64,000 nt of DNA, taken from Bacteroidales bacterium. GTDB taxonomy: Bacteria > Bacteroidota > Bacteroidia > Bacteroidales > UBA932. Of the stretch, positions 45,069-53,930 are shown piece by piece; the stretch's first letter is position 1, and each line of letters begins with the position of its first letter. The translations under genes and the position numbers were made by a program. Under the pieces are notes generated by a model. It was not told the DNA's origin, did not search any database, and saw only the letters and a list, made by a program, of their open reading frames with translations. Location: contig JAFVQD010000003.1 of the NCBI GenBank assembly GCA_017504965.1, positions 98,927 to 162,926 on the forward strand, read 5' to 3'.

Positions 45069-46088
45069 TTAGTCTTTAGTCGTTTTTCTCTGATTAAGAG
45101 ACTGAATTACTAACCTGTTTGCATCGTCTATGGTCTTTTGCTCTATGGAGGAAAGATATATTAGGGTCGTTTTCTCAGATGTATGTCCCATACATTCGCT
45201 TATGGTGGAGATGGGGACGCCACCCCTTTTGGCTATTGAAGCCCAGGAGTGGCGTGCTACATAGGTGGTTATCTGATGTTCAAATCCCACCAGCTTGGAT
45301 ATTCTCCTGAGGTGGTTATTGAGATTTTTAAGGGATGTGTTGTATTTGAGTTTTTTCCCGTTACGGACCAGAATCGGAAATATGTGATTAGTGCCGCTGA
45401 AATGCTTGTATTTATCTATAATCTGCTGAATACAAGGCTCTATACTTATCCTGATCAACTGTCCCGTCTTGGCCCTGCAGTATCTGATCTCACCCCTGGA
45501 TATGTTATCCCTTTTCAGACTCGCAATATCGACAAATGACATCCCTCTGGTATAGAAGCTGAACAGAAATATATCTCTGGCAAAATGGAGTTCCAGGGGG
45601 AGATCATACTCTATAAGCCTGAGAATCTCGTCGTGGGTTATCGCCCTCTTCTTGGTCCTGCTGACCCCTGTAAATACATGTTTGAAAGGATCTGTAAATG
45701 TGAAATATAGCCCCTCATCTATCCCTTTATGGTAGTACGATCTGAGAATTCTCAGATAGAAGGATGTGGTATTGGGAGAGAGAAACCTCTCCTTCATATA
45801 GGTCTCAAAGGAGGAGACAAGTTCTCCTGTCAGCTCCTCAAAAAGCAAGTCCCCTCTCTTCAGGTGATGGCCGCTCTTGAGAAATTTGGTAAAATTTCTG
45901 AGTGTAACCCTCAGTTTTGTCGCTGCACTCTCTTTGCCTGCAGCCTTACACGCCTCAATGTTTTGTTCCAGGTATCCAATAAAAGAGATGCCCGAATCTC
46001 CCCGGGCATCTGACTTTCCTTTTTCAGGCATTAGCGAAGCCTGTAAAAATGACAATAATTGATCTGCTAATTGTTTTGAATTATACAT
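45069..46088 (-). CDS. tyrosine site-specific recombinase next to susC2
   Basis: The 339-residue protein has an N-terminal SAM-like core-binding domain (about 20-130) and a C-terminal catalytic domain. Visible active-site residues are the first Arg in FYTRGMSFVDIASL, a Lys in RAKTG, YVARHSWAS (the HxxR box, with Tyr in the first place as in many Bacteroidota enzymes), GHTSEKTT and the nucleophile Tyr in LIYLSSI. It looks complete. Its last codons (QSLNQRK) are encoded by the leader repeat shared by the susC genes. This suggests a DNA invertase for the susC sites; related Bacteroides enzymes invert outer-surface promoters. Confidence 0.9.
   Translation of the reverse strand: MYNSKQLADQLLSFLQASLMPEKGKSDARGDSGISFIGYLEQNIEACKAAGKESAATKLRVTLRNFTKFLKSGHHLKRGDLLFEELTGELVSSFETYMKERFLSPNTTSFYLRILRSYYHKGIDEGLYFTFTDPFKHVFTGVSRTKKRAITHDEILRLIEYDLPLELHFARDIFLFSFYTRGMSFVDIASLKRDNISRGEIRYCRAKTGQLIRISIEPCIQQIIDKYKHFSGTNHIFPILVRNGKKLKYNTSLKNLNNHLRRISKLVGFEHQITTYVARHSWASIAKRGGVPISTISECMGHTSEKTTLIYLSSIEQKTIDDANRLVIQSLNQRKTTKD
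45087..45101 (-). repeat. leader near-palindrome, site b (before susC2, inside recombinase 3' end)
   Basis: The core TCTCTTAATCAGAGA is read on the minus strand, 58-72 bp before the susC2 ATG. It is in frame within the recombinase gene and encodes part of its C-terminal tail. Confidence 0.85.
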
Positions 46089-46090
46089 AA

Positions 46091-46120
46091 CTACATTGTT
46101 TATTGGTTATCACAATGTAG
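46091..46120. repeat. inverted repeat just before the recombinase start
   Basis: CTACATTGT (46091-46099) and ACAATGTAG (46112-46120) are a perfect 9-bp inverted repeat with a 12-nt spacer, 2 bp upstream of the recombinase ATG and 11 bp after the M24 peptidase stop. An operator for autoregulation is likely; no T run supports termination. Confidence 0.6.
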
Positions 46121-46131
46121 TCACAAATTCT

Positions 46132-47529
46132 CTATTTCATCATCTCTCTCTCCACATCCTCTACTGTAATGGGGAGTCTCTTGGCACCCAGCAGACGGCA
46201 TCCTGCGTCGGTAATCAAGATATCATCTTCGAGACGGATTCCACCAAATGTATAGTAAGCCTCCAATTTACTGAAGTTTATGAACCGGGCATTTGTCCCA
46301 TTGCCCTTCCATTGCTCGATAAGGGCAGGGATAAAATAGATTCCGGGTTCTACAGTGACCACGTGCCCCTTCTCCAGCATTTTTCCCATCCTCAGGGAGC
46401 CGAGTCCGAACTGTGCAGAACGTTTGTAAGTATCGTCGTAGCCTACATAATTCTCCCCGAGATCCTCCATGTCGTGCACATCCATACCCATATTGTGACC
46501 CAGGCCGTGAGGCATAAAGAGGGAGTGGGCACCTGCTGCCACTATCTCATCTGCATCACCTTTCAGAAGTCCGAGGTCTACCAGCCCTTGTGCCATAAGG
46601 CGGGATGCCGCTTGATGTACCTCGGTATATGTGATCCCGGGACGGGCAATCGAGATGGCCAGATTGTTGGCTGCTGCCACGATGCTGTATATCTCCTTCT
46701 GCTGCTGGGTGAACCTGCCTGAAGCTGGGAGGGTTCTGGTAAAATCGGAGGTGTAGTTGGAATTGGTCTCGGCACCTGCATCTATCACCACCATACGACC
46801 TTCGGTCAATATCTGATGATGGGAGTGGTTATGGAGTGTTTCACCGTTCTGGGAGAGGATAATAGGGAATGAAGGCATCAGACCTTCGGATATGGCTATA
46901 CCCTCCATCACACCTACAAGCTCCTGCTCCACCATACCCAACTGCATCATTTTCATAGCGGTATAGTGCATAGCATAACCAATGTTACAAGCCTTCTCGA
47001 TCTCTGCCACTTCGCACTCCTGCTTGATAAGTCTGAGTGAGACCACCCCTTTTATGAAATCTACAGATGCACTGCTCTTCATCTGATCGAACGGGATCCC
47101 CAGAATCCTGTTCAGCTGAATCATATTGTGATATCTGTAAGGGGGGAGGAAATGGACCTTCCTGCCGGCAATCACACATTTCGATATATAATCGTCAAGT
47201 GAAGCGAGGGGAGCAGTCCTGTCCACACCTGTATTCTTCGCTTTATCACTCAAAAGTGGCTGTGGGCCCATCCAGATGATATCGTCTATATCCACATCGT
47301 TGCCAAAGACTACCTCTTCACCTGACTCGAGATCTATAACTGCTGCCAGATCAGGATCTGTCAGACCGAAAAAGTAGTTGAAATTACTGTCCTGACGGAA
47401 TCTGTACTGATTGCCCGGATAGTTTACAGCCGCCTCGCTGTTTCCCAGAAAGAGGAGAATCCCTTTTGATGCCTGAAGTTTTGATTTCAAGGCATTCCTT
47501 CTCTGAATATATACTTCTTTTGCGAACAT
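46132..47529 (-). CDS. M24-family Xaa-Pro aminopeptidase
   Basis: The Met at 47529 (465 residues, MFAKEVYIQRRNALK) is the normal start of this family; the frame is open 19 codons further but those look non-coding. The N-terminal creatinase-like domain (NYFFGLTDPD) leads to the pita-bread domain with metal ligands in VIDAGAETNSNYTSDFTRTLP, LFMPHGLGHNMGMDVHD, TVEPGIYF and GGIRLEDDILIT. It removes N-terminal residues before proline in the cytoplasm, like PepP. It shares its upstream region with the susC3 promoter. Confidence 0.93.
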   Translation of the reverse strand: MFAKEVYIQRRNALKSKLQASKGILLFLGNSEAAVNYPGNQYRFRQDSNFNYFFGLTDPDLAAVIDLESGEEVVFGNDVDIDDIIWMGPQPLLSDKAKNTGVDRTAPLASLDDYISKCVIAGRKVHFLPPYRYHNMIQLNRILGIPFDQMKSSASVDFIKGVVSLRLIKQECEVAEIEKACNIGYAMHYTAMKMMQLGMVEQELVGVMEGIAISEGLMPSFPIILSQNGETLHNHSHHQILTEGRMVVIDAGAETNSNYTSDFTRTLPASGRFTQQQKEIYSIVAAANNLAISIARPGITYTEVHQAASRLMAQGLVDLGLLKGDADEIVAAGAHSLFMPHGLGHNMGMDVHDMEDLGENYVGYDDTYKRSAQFGLGSLRMGKMLEKGHVVTVEPGIYFIPALIEQWKGNGTNARFINFSKLEAYYTFGGIRLEDDILITDAGCRLLGAKRLPITVEDVEREMMK

Positions 47530-47610
47530 ATTGATACATTTTAATTTATTCGCCTCAAAATTGATAAAAATGTAAGTCATATGCAACTCTGGGGTGCAAT
47601 TTCTTTTAAA

Positions 47611-47644
47611 TTTTTGCTTAATTTAAGGAAATATGATAACTTTG
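47611..47644 (+). promoter_or_regulatory. strong promoter P1 upstream of susC3
   Basis: TTTTTG (47611-47616) and the -7 box TAACTTTG (47637-47644) are 20 bp apart, close to the full Bacteroidota consensus. A transcript would start near 47650 and run through sites c and d, giving a leader of about 260 nt. Confidence 0.8.
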
Positions 47645-47716
47645 CGAGACGTATTAAACGTGTAAAAGCCAAAATTGCATTGTTGAAAACATGTTAATTA
47701 GCTGAGTAATAATAAT

Positions 47717-47755
47717 TTAAGAGAATTTACAAGTTTTCCTTCTCTTAATCAGAGA
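47717..47755 (+). promoter_or_regulatory. overlapping alternative hairpins in the susC3 leader (with site c)
   Basis: TTAAGAGAA (47717-47725) pairs with TTCTCTTAA (47740-47748). The second arm overlaps site c (core TCTCTTAATCAGAGA, 47741-47755), which can fold by itself. The two hairpins exclude each other. Site c is the fourth copy of the core repeat and is in direct orientation to site d. Confidence 0.6.
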
Positions 47756-47796
47756 TGATTTTGTGATGATTTTTTATGAACTTTGAAAAAATTGTT

Positions 47797-47804
47797 TACT
47801 TTTG
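47797..47804 (+). promoter_or_regulatory. second -7 box P2, between sites c and d
   Basis: TACTTTTG matches TAnnTTTG, but no -33 element stands at the right distance (the nearest TTTG is 11 bp upstream). It could be a weak extra promoter for susC3. Confidence 0.45.
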
Positions 47805-47822
47805 TATTTAATATGGTATTCG

Positions 47823-47839
47823 GTCTCTTAATCAGAGAC
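47823..47839 (+). repeat. leader palindrome, site d (before susC3)
   Basis: GTCTCTTAATCAGAGAC is the most symmetrical copy. It lies 73-89 bp before the susC3 ATG and continues CGGAA exactly as site a does. Confidence 0.88.
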
Positions 47840-47911
47840 GGAAGAAAAGGTAAGTAACTAAATCACTATTAAACTAAACCATAATTTAATTATTAACCTA
47901 AAATTTCATTT

Positions 47912-50900
47912 ATGTTCGTTTCAAAAAAACTAAGTAAAGCGTTGCGTTTTGCAGCTCTTACTATGTGTGCACTTTTCCTTTCATTAGGAAATGCTTTTGC
48001 ACAGGACATTACTGTTACCGGTAAGGTGACAGACAAGTCTGGCGAGCCTATCGTAGGTGCTTATGTTATCGTACAGGGTACCTCTACAGGTGCTTCGACA
48101 GATATTGACGGTGCTTATACCCTTAATGCACCAGCTAACGGCGTTTTGGAGTTTTCATCTCTGGGTTATGAGACTGTAGCTGTTCCAGTAAACAGCAGAT
48201 CAGTTATCGACGTATCTCTTGCTGATGACGCTCTAATGCTTGAAGAAACTATTGTTGTAGGTTATGGCACCCAGAAGAAAGCCAACCTTACCGGTGCCGT
48301 AGCATCTGTGGATGTTTCTCAGACACTTGAGGCAAAACCAGTAGCAAACCTTGGCAAAGCTCTTCAAGGAGCTGTTCCTGGTCTGACCATCACAACTACC
48401 TCAGGTAGCATCAATGCTGAGCCTACAATCACTATCCGTGGTATCGGTACCCTTTCTAACGGTGGTACCTCAAAACCTCTTTATATTGTAGATGGTGTTC
48501 CAATTGACAATTTGACTTATCTTAACACTCAAGATATTGAGAGTATCTCTGTCTTGAAAGATGCGTCATCTGCATCTATCTATGGTACCCGTGCTGCGTT
48601 TGGTGTAGTAATGGTTAAAACCAAATCTGCTCAAACTAAGGAAAATATCCAAGTTAGCTACACTAACAACTTCGGATGGAGATCAGCAGTGAACCTCCCA
48701 GAATATCCAACAGTTATGGAACAGGTTCTTCCCTTCAACGAAGCCAATAATCGTGCAGGACTTGCTTGCGAATTGTTCGGTATGTATCACGATGATCCTA
48801 CTTTCCTTGAAAATGTTAAGAAATGGCAGCAAAAGCATGGTGAAAAGGCTGGCTATCGTGAGATGGTATTGAATGATGACTACTACTTCGATTCAAATGG
48901 TGTTGCTAATTACGTGGCAGACTGGGATGTGGCCGGTATCCTATTCGGCAAACCTGCCCCTTCTCAAAACCACACTATATCTATTCAAGGTACATCTGGC
49001 AAAACCAACTACTACATGTCAGTGGGTTACAACTATGATCAGGGACTTTTGAACTTCAACCCAGAGAAGATCAATAAATACACCGCTACTCTTAACGTTT
49101 CATCTCAGGTAACAAAATGGCTGCAAGTTGGAGCAAGAGTCAACTATGCTGAAAACAGATATGATTATCCATATGTTCGCGGTCAAGGTTCTTATGTTTA
49201 CGCTTGGAGATGGGGTTCTTACTTCGGTCCTTGGGGTTACATCAACGATGCGAATGGTGAAGCATACGACTGCCGTCAGTTGATCGGTTTCCGTAACCAG
49301 GCTGGAGACGCTTATCAAAAATACCACAACACACGTGTGGGCGCTTTCCTGAAAGCTGACATCGTGAAAGGTCTTACCATCAATGCAGACTATACTTATA
49401 CATTCAAAAATACCAACTATAAAGGTATAGGTAAGAGAGCTACATTGTGGAATACATGGGGTCTAAGTGAAAAGAGTTTTGCTCCTGACCAATCATCAAT
49501 CAGCACCACATTCATTGAGACTGACCGCTCAAATACATCCAACTACGTTGCCAATATCTATGGTAACTATGAAGTGACCTTCGCTGATAGTCATAATCTG
49601 AATTTCATGGCAGGTTTCAACGTGGATGAGCAAGAGTACGAATACTTGTACTATGAAAATCACGATATGCTTGACCCATCTCTTCCTGAGCTAGCATTGA
49701 CTCCAACTTTCTACAGCTACTCACATAGCCACACACACCAGGGATCTGCAGGTTTCTTCGCCCGCATCAATTATAACTGGGCCGACAAACTTCTTCTTGA
49801 GTTGAATGGACGATATGATGGTTCTTCCAAATTCCCTGCAAGTAGCCGTTGGGCATTCTTCCCTTCAGGTTCTATCGGATACCGTATCTCTGAAGAGGAT
49901 TTCTGGATGCCTATTAAAGATGTTGTCAATAATGCCAAAATCCGTGCATCTTACGGTATGGTAGGTAACCAGGAGATTGGTAGCAATATGTTCCTTGAAA
50001 CTATCTCTAAGCAAGGTACATCTGTAAACTGGCTTGGAACTGGTTCCAATAAATATGACTATTTCACATCTCCTTCGCTAGTATCTTCACTTTTGACTTG
50101 GGAGACAATGAGAACAGCCAACCTTGGTTTGGATTTAGGTTTCTTCAAAGGAGACTTGAATGTAACTCTAGACTTATTCCAGAGAGAGACTCTCGGTATG
50201 CTAGCTCCTGGTCAGACACTTCCTCAGGTTCTTGGTGCTTCTGCACCAAAAGAGAATGCTGGTGATATGAGAACTCGCGGGTGGGAGTTAACTGTTGATT
50301 ATAACCACACATTTGACAATGGTCTATATATTTATGCAAATGCAAATGTATCAGACTACAGAACTGTTGTAACAAAATGGGATAACGACAGCCCTCTATT
50401 GAATTCCAACTATTCTGGCAAAATCTATGGTGATATCTACGGCTTTGAGACTGAAAGATACTTTACATGGGATGATTTCACAGGTAAAGATGCGAAAGGT
50501 AAATGGATTTATAAAGATGGCGTTGCTTCACAAGCTGGCTTGAACAAAGGCACTTTCGAATTCGGTCCTGGTGATATCAAATTTAAAGATCAGAACGGTG
50601 ACGGTGTAATCGATGGTGGTAAAGGTACTATCGACGACCATGGTGACCTTGTTGTTATTGGTAACTCTACACCTCGCTACCAATATTCATTTAGATTGGG
50701 TGCTGCATTCTATGGATTTGACCTTGATTTATTCTTCCAGGGTGTTGGTAAGAGAGATTACTGGTCAACCTCAGCATTTGTGGTTCCTTTCTCTCGTGGT
50801 GCTGACGCAATCTACGCCAACCAGACAAGCTATGTAACTGAAGAGCAATACCAATCAAAGAATATTGACCAATCAGCTAGATATCCACGCATGTATCCAG

Positions 50901-51220
50901 GTAACTCTGGTCAAGGAACTATCTCAGTTATCAGTGGTGGTAGAAACAACTTCTATCCTCAAACTAAATATATGCTAAATCTTGCATATCTACGTTTGAA
51001 AGATGTAACTCTAGGTTACTCTCTTCCTCAGAATCTTGTACAGAAAGCCGGAATTGAGAAAGTGAGACTCTATGTAACTGTTTACAATGCACTTGATATC
51101 ATTAATCACACCAAAGAAGCAGGTATTGACCCAGAAATGATGACTGGTAGTAATGAGCAGTTTGGTCGCGCAGAACCTTATGCCCGTACCATCTCTTGCG
51201 GTTTGCAGATTACTTTTTAA
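47912..51220 (+). CDS. SusC/RagA-family TonB-dependent outer-membrane transporter (operon 3)
   Basis: The 1102-residue protein has the same start as SusC1: signal peptide ending NAFAQ, VTGKVTDKSGEPIVGAYV, then LEETIVVGYGTQKK, plug motifs (ITIRGIGTLSNGG, PLYIVDGVPIDN, SISVLKDASSASIYG) and a barrel ending CGLQITF. After about residue 130 it diverges from SusC1, so substrates should differ. It is the only one of the three with -7 boxes upstream (47637 and 47797), so it is the likely expressed receptor in this arrangement. Confidence 0.95.
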   Translation: MFVSKKLSKALRFAALTMCALFLSLGNAFAQDITVTGKVTDKSGEPIVGAYVIVQGTSTGASTDIDGAYTLNAPANGVLEFSSLGYETVAVPVNSRSVIDVSLADDALMLEETIVVGYGTQKKANLTGAVASVDVSQTLEAKPVANLGKALQGAVPGLTITTTSGSINAEPTITIRGIGTLSNGGTSKPLYIVDGVPIDNLTYLNTQDIESISVLKDASSASIYGTRAAFGVVMVKTKSAQTKENIQVSYTNNFGWRSAVNLPEYPTVMEQVLPFNEANNRAGLACELFGMYHDDPTFLENVKKWQQKHGEKAGYREMVLNDDYYFDSNGVANYVADWDVAGILFGKPAPSQNHTISIQGTSGKTNYYMSVGYNYDQGLLNFNPEKINKYTATLNVSSQVTKWLQVGARVNYAENRYDYPYVRGQGSYVYAWRWGSYFGPWGYINDANGEAYDCRQLIGFRNQAGDAYQKYHNTRVGAFLKADIVKGLTINADYTYTFKNTNYKGIGKRATLWNTWGLSEKSFAPDQSSISTTFIETDRSNTSNYVANIYGNYEVTFADSHNLNFMAGFNVDEQEYEYLYYENHDMLDPSLPELALTPTFYSYSHSHTHQGSAGFFARINYNWADKLLLELNGRYDGSSKFPASSRWAFFPSGSIGYRISEEDFWMPIKDVVNNAKIRASYGMVGNQEIGSNMFLETISKQGTSVNWLGTGSNKYDYFTSPSLVSSLLTWETMRTANLGLDLGFFKGDLNVTLDLFQRETLGMLAPGQTLPQVLGASAPKENAGDMRTRGWELTVDYNHTFDNGLYIYANANVSDYRTVVTKWDNDSPLLNSNYSGKIYGDIYGFETERYFTWDDFTGKDAKGKWIYKDGVASQAGLNKGTFEFGPGDIKFKDQNGDGVIDGGKGTIDDHGDLVVIGNSTPRYQYSFRLGAAFYGFDLDLFFQGVGKRDYWSTSAFVVPFSRGADAIYANQTSYVTEEQYQSKNIDQSARYPRMYPGNSGQGTISVISGGRNNFYPQTKYMLNLAYLRLKDVTLGYSLPQNLVQKAGIEKVRLYVTVYNALDIINHTKEAGIDPEMMTGSNEQFGRAEPYARTISCGLQITF

Positions 51221-51239
51221 TTAAAAACGGAATATGATT

Positions 51240-52928
51240 ATGAAAAGAATTAGTTATATATGTTTGATATTCTCGCTGCTGCTATGCGCAACAAGCTGCG
51301 AAAAGGTATTAGACAAAAAACCTCTTACTCAATTCACAAATGACAACTTCTGGTCAAGTGAAGCGAATGTTGAGATGTATGCCAACTACTTCTACAATGA
51401 GTGGACTGGCTATGGAAATGGCAATGGTCAAGGTGTCTTCTACTACCAGACTCTTAACGACAACCAAGTAGGTAGAGAATTTGCTACCTTTACTGTGAAC
51501 GTACCTGCTACTGATGGCACATGGTCTTCTTGCTACACTGAGATTCGTCGTGCGAACATTATGATTGAAAAAGTTCCAACTATTGAATCTATGAATGATA
51601 AGGCTAAAGCACACTGGATTGGCGTGGCTCGTCTATACAGAGCATGGCAGCACTTCTGTCTAGTTCGCAAATTCGGCGACTGCATTATCGTAGACAAAAA
51701 CTTGAACGTTACAGACGAAGATAAAGAGGCATATCTTTACGCTCCTCGTAATAACCGTAATGATGTCATGGACTTTATCCTCGAAGATTTGAATTTTGCT
51801 GTTGCTAACATCAATAAAAATGCAAATTCACGTGTTGCATACAACGCAGCTGTGGCTCAGGCTATCAAATCAAGAATTTGTCTATTTGAAGGCACTTATG
51901 CCAAATATCATCAGAATGACAATGAAAGGGCTAAGAAGTATTTAACAGAGTCTAAAACTGCAAGTGAGGCCATCATGGGTAACTCTATGTATGTCCTTAA
52001 CAAATCATACAGAGCTAACTACAACTCTGCAGATCTTGCCGGAAACCAAGAGATGATTATGTATAAGAAATATATTAAGAGCTTGCTGGGACACAGTCTT
52101 ATCTCTTATATATGCTCATCAACTCAGATTCATGGCCTTTCAAAATCTGCATTTGATGCTTATCTATTCACTGATGGTCTTCCAAAGGCTACTACTACCC
52201 TTAATAATACAGATCATGGTGTAGTTGGTGCTGATGGTAGAATTGACATCCAGAACCTTCTTGATGTTCGTGATCCTCGTCTTGCTGCAAGCATTGACAG
52301 CGTTCTGCTATACAATGGCAATAGCTATATTAGATATGATGAAGGTATGGCTTCAACCTCTTCATCCGGCTATGGTGTGCTGAAGTTTGATAATCCAGAA
52401 TTCCCTGCTGCTGAAAGAAATTCATCAGGTAACAGCAACCACACTGATGCCCCTATCTTCTGGCTAGCTGAAATCTATCTTAACTATGCGGAAGCATGCG
52501 CAGAACTTGGTTCATGTGGCGAAACTGAACTTAACAAATCTATTAATCTTCTTCGTGCACGTGCCGGTATGCCAAATTTGAGCGCAACACCTGCTGCTGA
52601 CCCAGCAAACAATATGGGAGTTAGCAACCTTATCTGGGAAATCCGTCGTGAGCGTCGTGTTGAACTTATGTTCGACCTTGAAGACCGCTATTGGTCACTT
52701 ATCCGTTGGAAACAACTCGATAAACTAGACAATGGTAAATATCCTGACCAGACAAAAGGTGCATGGATTGGCAATACTAAAGCAACCCAAGTAAAAGTAG
52801 ATGAAAATGGCTATATTGACGGTTCATTTGATATGAAACGTACATTTGACAACAAATATTATCTACAACCTATCCCTTCAGGACAGATTGACCTGAACGA
52901 AAATCTTGGTCAGAACCCAGGTTGGTAG
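51240..52928 (+). CDS. SusD/RagB-family nutrient-binding lipoprotein (operon 3)
   Basis: The Met at 51240 (562 residues) starts a lipoprotein signal MKRISYICLIFSLLLCATSC. SusD landmarks are VLDKKPLTQFTNDNFW, the RLYRAWQHFCLVRKFGD helix, WLAEIYLNYAEACAELG, NLIWEIRRERRVELMFD and a C-terminal YYLQPIPSGQ. It ends QNPGW. It is 19 bp after susC3 and should form its lid. Its 3' flank through the terminator is the same as that of susD1, showing common descent or gene conversion. Confidence 0.93.
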   Translation: MKRISYICLIFSLLLCATSCEKVLDKKPLTQFTNDNFWSSEANVEMYANYFYNEWTGYGNGNGQGVFYYQTLNDNQVGREFATFTVNVPATDGTWSSCYTEIRRANIMIEKVPTIESMNDKAKAHWIGVARLYRAWQHFCLVRKFGDCIIVDKNLNVTDEDKEAYLYAPRNNRNDVMDFILEDLNFAVANINKNANSRVAYNAAVAQAIKSRICLFEGTYAKYHQNDNERAKKYLTESKTASEAIMGNSMYVLNKSYRANYNSADLAGNQEMIMYKKYIKSLLGHSLISYICSSTQIHGLSKSAFDAYLFTDGLPKATTTLNNTDHGVVGADGRIDIQNLLDVRDPRLAASIDSVLLYNGNSYIRYDEGMASTSSSGYGVLKFDNPEFPAAERNSSGNSNHTDAPIFWLAEIYLNYAEACAELGSCGETELNKSINLLRARAGMPNLSATPAADPANNMGVSNLIWEIRRERRVELMFDLEDRYWSLIRWKQLDKLDNGKYPDQTKGAWIGNTKATQVKVDENGYIDGSFDMKRTFDNKYYLQPIPSGQIDLNENLGQNPGW

Positions 52929-52951
52929 TCACATAACTTAACTATGAATTT

Positions 52952-52979
52952 AGAGCGCTCTTCGGGGCGCTCTTTTTTT
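52952..52979 (+). terminator. terminator of susC3-susD3 (repeated terminator unit)
   Basis: AGAGCGC (52952-52958) pairs with GCGCTCT (52967-52973) and seven T follow. Together with about 25 preceding bases it matches the reverse strand at 34124 onward. Confidence 0.88.
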
Positions 52980-52984
52980 AGATG

Positions 52985-53037
52985 TTTTGTCGTTTACAAA
53001 AATATTCTTATCTTTGCACCCCCGAAAAAGTGCGGGG
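52985..53037 (+). promoter_or_regulatory. promoter and leader hairpin of rplM-rpsI
   Basis: TTTTG (52985-52989) and the -7 box TATCTTTG (53009-53016) are 19 bp apart. The transcript begins near CCCCCG-AAAAAGTG-CGGGG (about 53018-53037), a small hairpin that recalls the one at the start of the L3 transcript. Confidence 0.8.
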
Positions 53038-53077
53038 ACGCAACAAAAATTAATGTATTAACTTAAAAATCAACATC

Positions 53078-53533
53078 GTGGACACACTTAGTTACAAAAC
53101 AGTGTCGGCAAACCCTAAGACCGTAAACAAGGAATGGGTTGTAGTTGATGCCACCGATCAAGCATTGGGTAGGCTAGCTTCAAAAGTAGCAGTGATGCTA
53201 CGCGGTAAGCACAAAGTTAATTATACTCCTCACGTGGACTGTGGTGATAACGTGATCGTTATCAACGCTGAAAAGGTTCGCTTGACTGGTAAAAAATTAA
53301 CTGACAAGGTGTATGTACACCACACAGGTTATCCTGGTGGTCAGCGCTTTGCTACCCCTAAAGAGAGATTGGCTTCAAAACCGACTTTCGTAGTAGAGGA
53401 GGCTGTAAGAGGTATGCTTCCTAAAACCATTCTTGGCGCAGATCTATTCCGTAACCTACACGTTTATGCAGGTTCAGAACATCCTCACCAAGCACAAAAT
53501 CCAAAAATTATTAACTTAAACGAACTAAAGTAA
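53078..53533 (+). CDS. rplM: 50S ribosomal protein L13
   Basis: The 151-residue protein starts at a GTG. L13 signatures are [43 protein letters not shown] and the [23 protein letters not shown] block. It lies 4 bp before rpsI, the usual pair. Confidence 0.98.
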   Translation: MDTLSYKTVSANPKTVNKEWVVVDATDQALGRLASKVAVMLRGKHKVNYTPHVDCGDNVIVINAEKVRLTGKKLTDKVYVHHTGYPGGQRFATPKERLASKPTFVVEEAVRGMLPKTILGADLFRNLHVYAGSEHPHQAQNPKIINLNELK

Positions 53534-53537
53534 ACAG

Positions 53538-53930
53538 ATGGAAGTAATTAACGCCCTTGGAAGACGTAAATCAGCTGTTGCTCGCGTTTATGTGAACACA
53601 ACAGGTAAAGGTAACATTACTATCAACGATCGTCCTCTTGACGAATATTTCAAAGAAGAGGCTCTTCGTTATATCGTAAAACAGCCTTTAAATGTTACAG
53701 GCACCCTTGAGAAATTCGACATCAAAGTTAATCTTGATGGCGGTGGAATCAAAGGTCAGGCAGAGGCTCTTCGTCTTGCTATCGCACGTGCTTTGTGTGA
53801 AGTGGACAAAGAGGCTTACCGTTCAGTGCTTAAAACCAATGGTTTCCTAACTCGTGACGCTCGCGAGGTAGAGAGAAAGAAACCTGGTCAGCCTGGTGCT
53901 CGCAGACGCTTCCAATTCAGCAAACGTTAG
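53538..53930 (+). CDS. rpsI: 30S ribosomal protein S9
   Basis: The 130-residue protein begins [15 protein letters not shown] and carries [19 protein letters not shown] and the basic C-terminal tail [17 protein letters not shown], which reaches the P site. Co-transcribed with rplM. Confidence 0.98.
   Translation: MEVINALGRRKSAVARVYVNTTGKGNITINDRPLDEYFKEEALRYIVKQPLNVTGTLEKFDIKVNLDGGGIKGQAEALRLAIARALCEVDKEAYRSVLKTNGFLTRDAREVERKKPGQPGARRRFQFSKR

Noticed and set aside
39605..47839. Leader palindromes as plain rho-independent terminators
   Set aside because: The stems are only 5-6 bp and A/T-rich and have no T run after them; a real terminator unit with a T run is present separately after each susD.
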